Positions 62,400-64,000 of a stretch of 64,000 nucleotides of DNA are shown piece after piece. How positions within the stretch are numbered: the first letter of the stretch is position 1; every line of letters starts with the position of its first letter. The notes below the pieces were generated by a model that saw only the letters and a program-made list of their open reading frames with translations, was not told the origin of the DNA and made no database searches. Both the position numbers and the translations under genes were made by a program. Source of the DNA: Glycine soja (lineage: Eukaryota > Streptophyta > Magnoliopsida > Fabales > Fabaceae). The stretch lies in the NCBI RefSeq assembly GCF_004193775.1, contig NC_041003.1, positions 30,432,263-30,496,262 on the forward strand, given 5' to 3'.

Positions 62400-63359
62400 G
62401 TGAGTATTCAATAAACTCAACTTCAAGTACAATGATCTATATCAACCTAGACAATCCTAATTTTGCAAAGTTCAAGACAGGTAAAATGAACTTTTCCTTT
62501 TTATTTTATTTTATTATACACATTTTGTAATATTCAACAAAAAAAAATCGTCAGTTTATTCTTATTCTTTGATTGATGTAGTTAAAAAATTATAAATTTT
62601 ATTCTAAATAATTACTTTGTAGAAAAAAATGGAGACACATCAAATAAATGAACTATCTTCTCAAGTTCTGCCAACATTAATCTTGACAAGAGAATCTCAA
62701 AAAATAAAAGATCTTTGCAAGATATAATGTCCATGAAATGGGTATGATATGCTAATCTACCATACCTTCATATTCATAATGTTCAATAATACTTTATTTT
62801 TTCTTAGTTTTAACATATATAAAATAATAGGATAATGTGTTCACTATTCATGCAATAATCAACGAGATGGACGACACGTTTGGTTGGAATAATGTTGCAT
62901 GTGAGATATGTCAAAAAAAAGTTACAAAAGATGAAAATCAATGCACTTGTAGAGAATGCAAACAACCATTCAAGTACCCAACAACAAGGTTTAATGTTTT
63001 GTATATAATGAATTATTTTTTATAACATAATTAAATAAATATTAAAAATTTAAAATCTTGTTTAGGTTCAAGATACAATTGAAAGTCTTTGATAACATTG
63101 GTGTAGCAACATTCATAATGTTCAATCAAGATGCGCAACAAATTCTAAACACAACAACATCTAAACTCCTTCACACCCAAAATGCAAATAAGGTTGACAT
63201 ACCCCCAATATTGTATACCCTTTGCAAACACACTTTTATTTTTGAAATCATGATCACAACTCATAACTTGAAGGAAGGATTTCAAACCTATACCGCCGCA
63301 AGGACTTTTATCCCAAAAAAATATCATTCAGCATGATCCTTTCCTCAAAGAAATTAAAC
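62400..63359 (+). pseudogene. RPA1-like remnant, copy 3
   Basis: Equivalent to 37496-38455. About 130 bases further on, the phrase after 'atcattagatgag' reads tca where copies 1 and 2 read taa, so the downstream frame stays open in this copy. Confidence 0.8.
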
Positions 63360-63527
63360 AGGTAACCATATTTATAATTTATTTTCATTTTTACTTCTTG
63401 TACAAAATATTAATAGTTTAATCCAATAATTAATATTTTTATTAAAAAAAGGAGCCTACTTCACCACAACAAATATCATTAGATGAGTCAGGTGAAGAAC
63501 TAATTATATGTCAAAGCCCAAAGTTAC

Positions 63528-64000
63528 TGATGAGGACACAACTAAGGACAAGGACCATGAAGCACTTGAAGGGCCAATGACCAGAGGCAGACTTAAACAG
63601 GCCCAACACGTCATAGAGACAAGGCTGGTCATTTGTATAGCTGCCATTGATGATGATTGAAGGCCCAAGTTGAGAAAGATGAAGGCCCAGAGGCAGAGGC
63701 ACTACCAAGACTATTAATTGTTGCTGAAGGCCCAAACTAATTTAAAGGCCCAAGTTAAATATGTTTTTAGTTATAATTTTTATTTATTGTAATTTTGGCC
63801 CAAACTGTTTAGAAGGCCCATGTCTATTTTTATCTTTTTGTTCAGATACACTATAAGTATTGGTTTTTGTTTTCAATAAAGGAACTTTTGGCATTTTCAT
63901 AAAATTTGGTGAGAGCTTCTCTCTGGGTTCCTTGTTGAACCAATATCAGACTTATCAAGGTAATTCTTGTGGCATCTACCCTGACTTATCTTCCTTCACT
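63528..64000 (+). mobile_element. Gypsy 5' LTR, copy 3, cut by window end
   Basis: Equivalent to 38624 to about 39096, with TATA-like and AATAAAG motifs present. The primer site and gag would lie just beyond the window. Confidence 0.72.

Larger units (their letters stand above)
53847..64000. repeat. Large repeated block, copy 3
   Basis: Matches 28950 to about 39104 with only scattered substitutions and a few small indels, for example 'gagttgttaaaaa' added near 58475. It runs off the window inside the LTR. Confidence 0.93.

Overview
This window is repeat-rich nuclear DNA from a plant. It is AT-rich, with spliced genes, GT-AG introns and several layers of nested transposons. The gene families and the CACTACTA-type transposon ends point to a dicot, probably a legume close to soybean (Glycine). 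The organism is an inference; no marker in the window proves it.

Only one gene looks intact: a RABA4-type Rab GTPase in two exons (6721-6947 and 8206-8647). To its left lie a decayed plant-mobile-domain (PMD) gene on the minus strand (about 180-2506) and a small TRIM-like retroelement (about 3700-3984). To its right is AT-rich DNA, then old LTR-retroelement debris (10.7-13.5 kb and 19.7-22 kb) with a SINE-like insert.

From 13.5 to 36.2 kb there are four CACTA-type transposons or parts of them, and all carry broken pieces of ordinary plant genes. CACTA-A (13511-19664, target duplication ACA) holds sucrose-phosphate synthase and ATAD3 fragments. CACTA-C (left end 22188, right end not found) is followed by leucine-rich-repeat receptor kinase exons. 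CACTA-B (24636-28813, target duplication CAG) holds a DUF547 exon and a GC-rich open segment of unknown origin. CACTA-D (30607-36156, target duplication TAT) holds auxin response factor and importin-alpha fragments. CACTA-D sits in a Helitron-like repeat that is followed by an RPA1-like pseudogene.

After this comes a Ty3/gypsy retrotransposon: 5' LTR about 38624-39164, initiator-Met tRNA primer site at 39167, gag, protease, RT, RNase H and part of integrase up to about 43970. The block from about 28950 onward then recurs. Copy 2 is 43973-53846 and starts inside CACTA-D. Copy 3 is 53847-64000 and lies a near-constant 24.89-24.90 kb from copy 1. Copies 1 and 3 are almost identical and clean. 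The stretch from about 42.7 to 53.85 kb is full of single-base indels, mostly in homopolymers, which resembles unpolished long-read sequence used as a gap patch. The triplication may therefore be a real tandem amplification, an assembly artefact, or both. The main biology here is serial capture of host gene fragments by CACTA elements; no new protein-coding system is evident.
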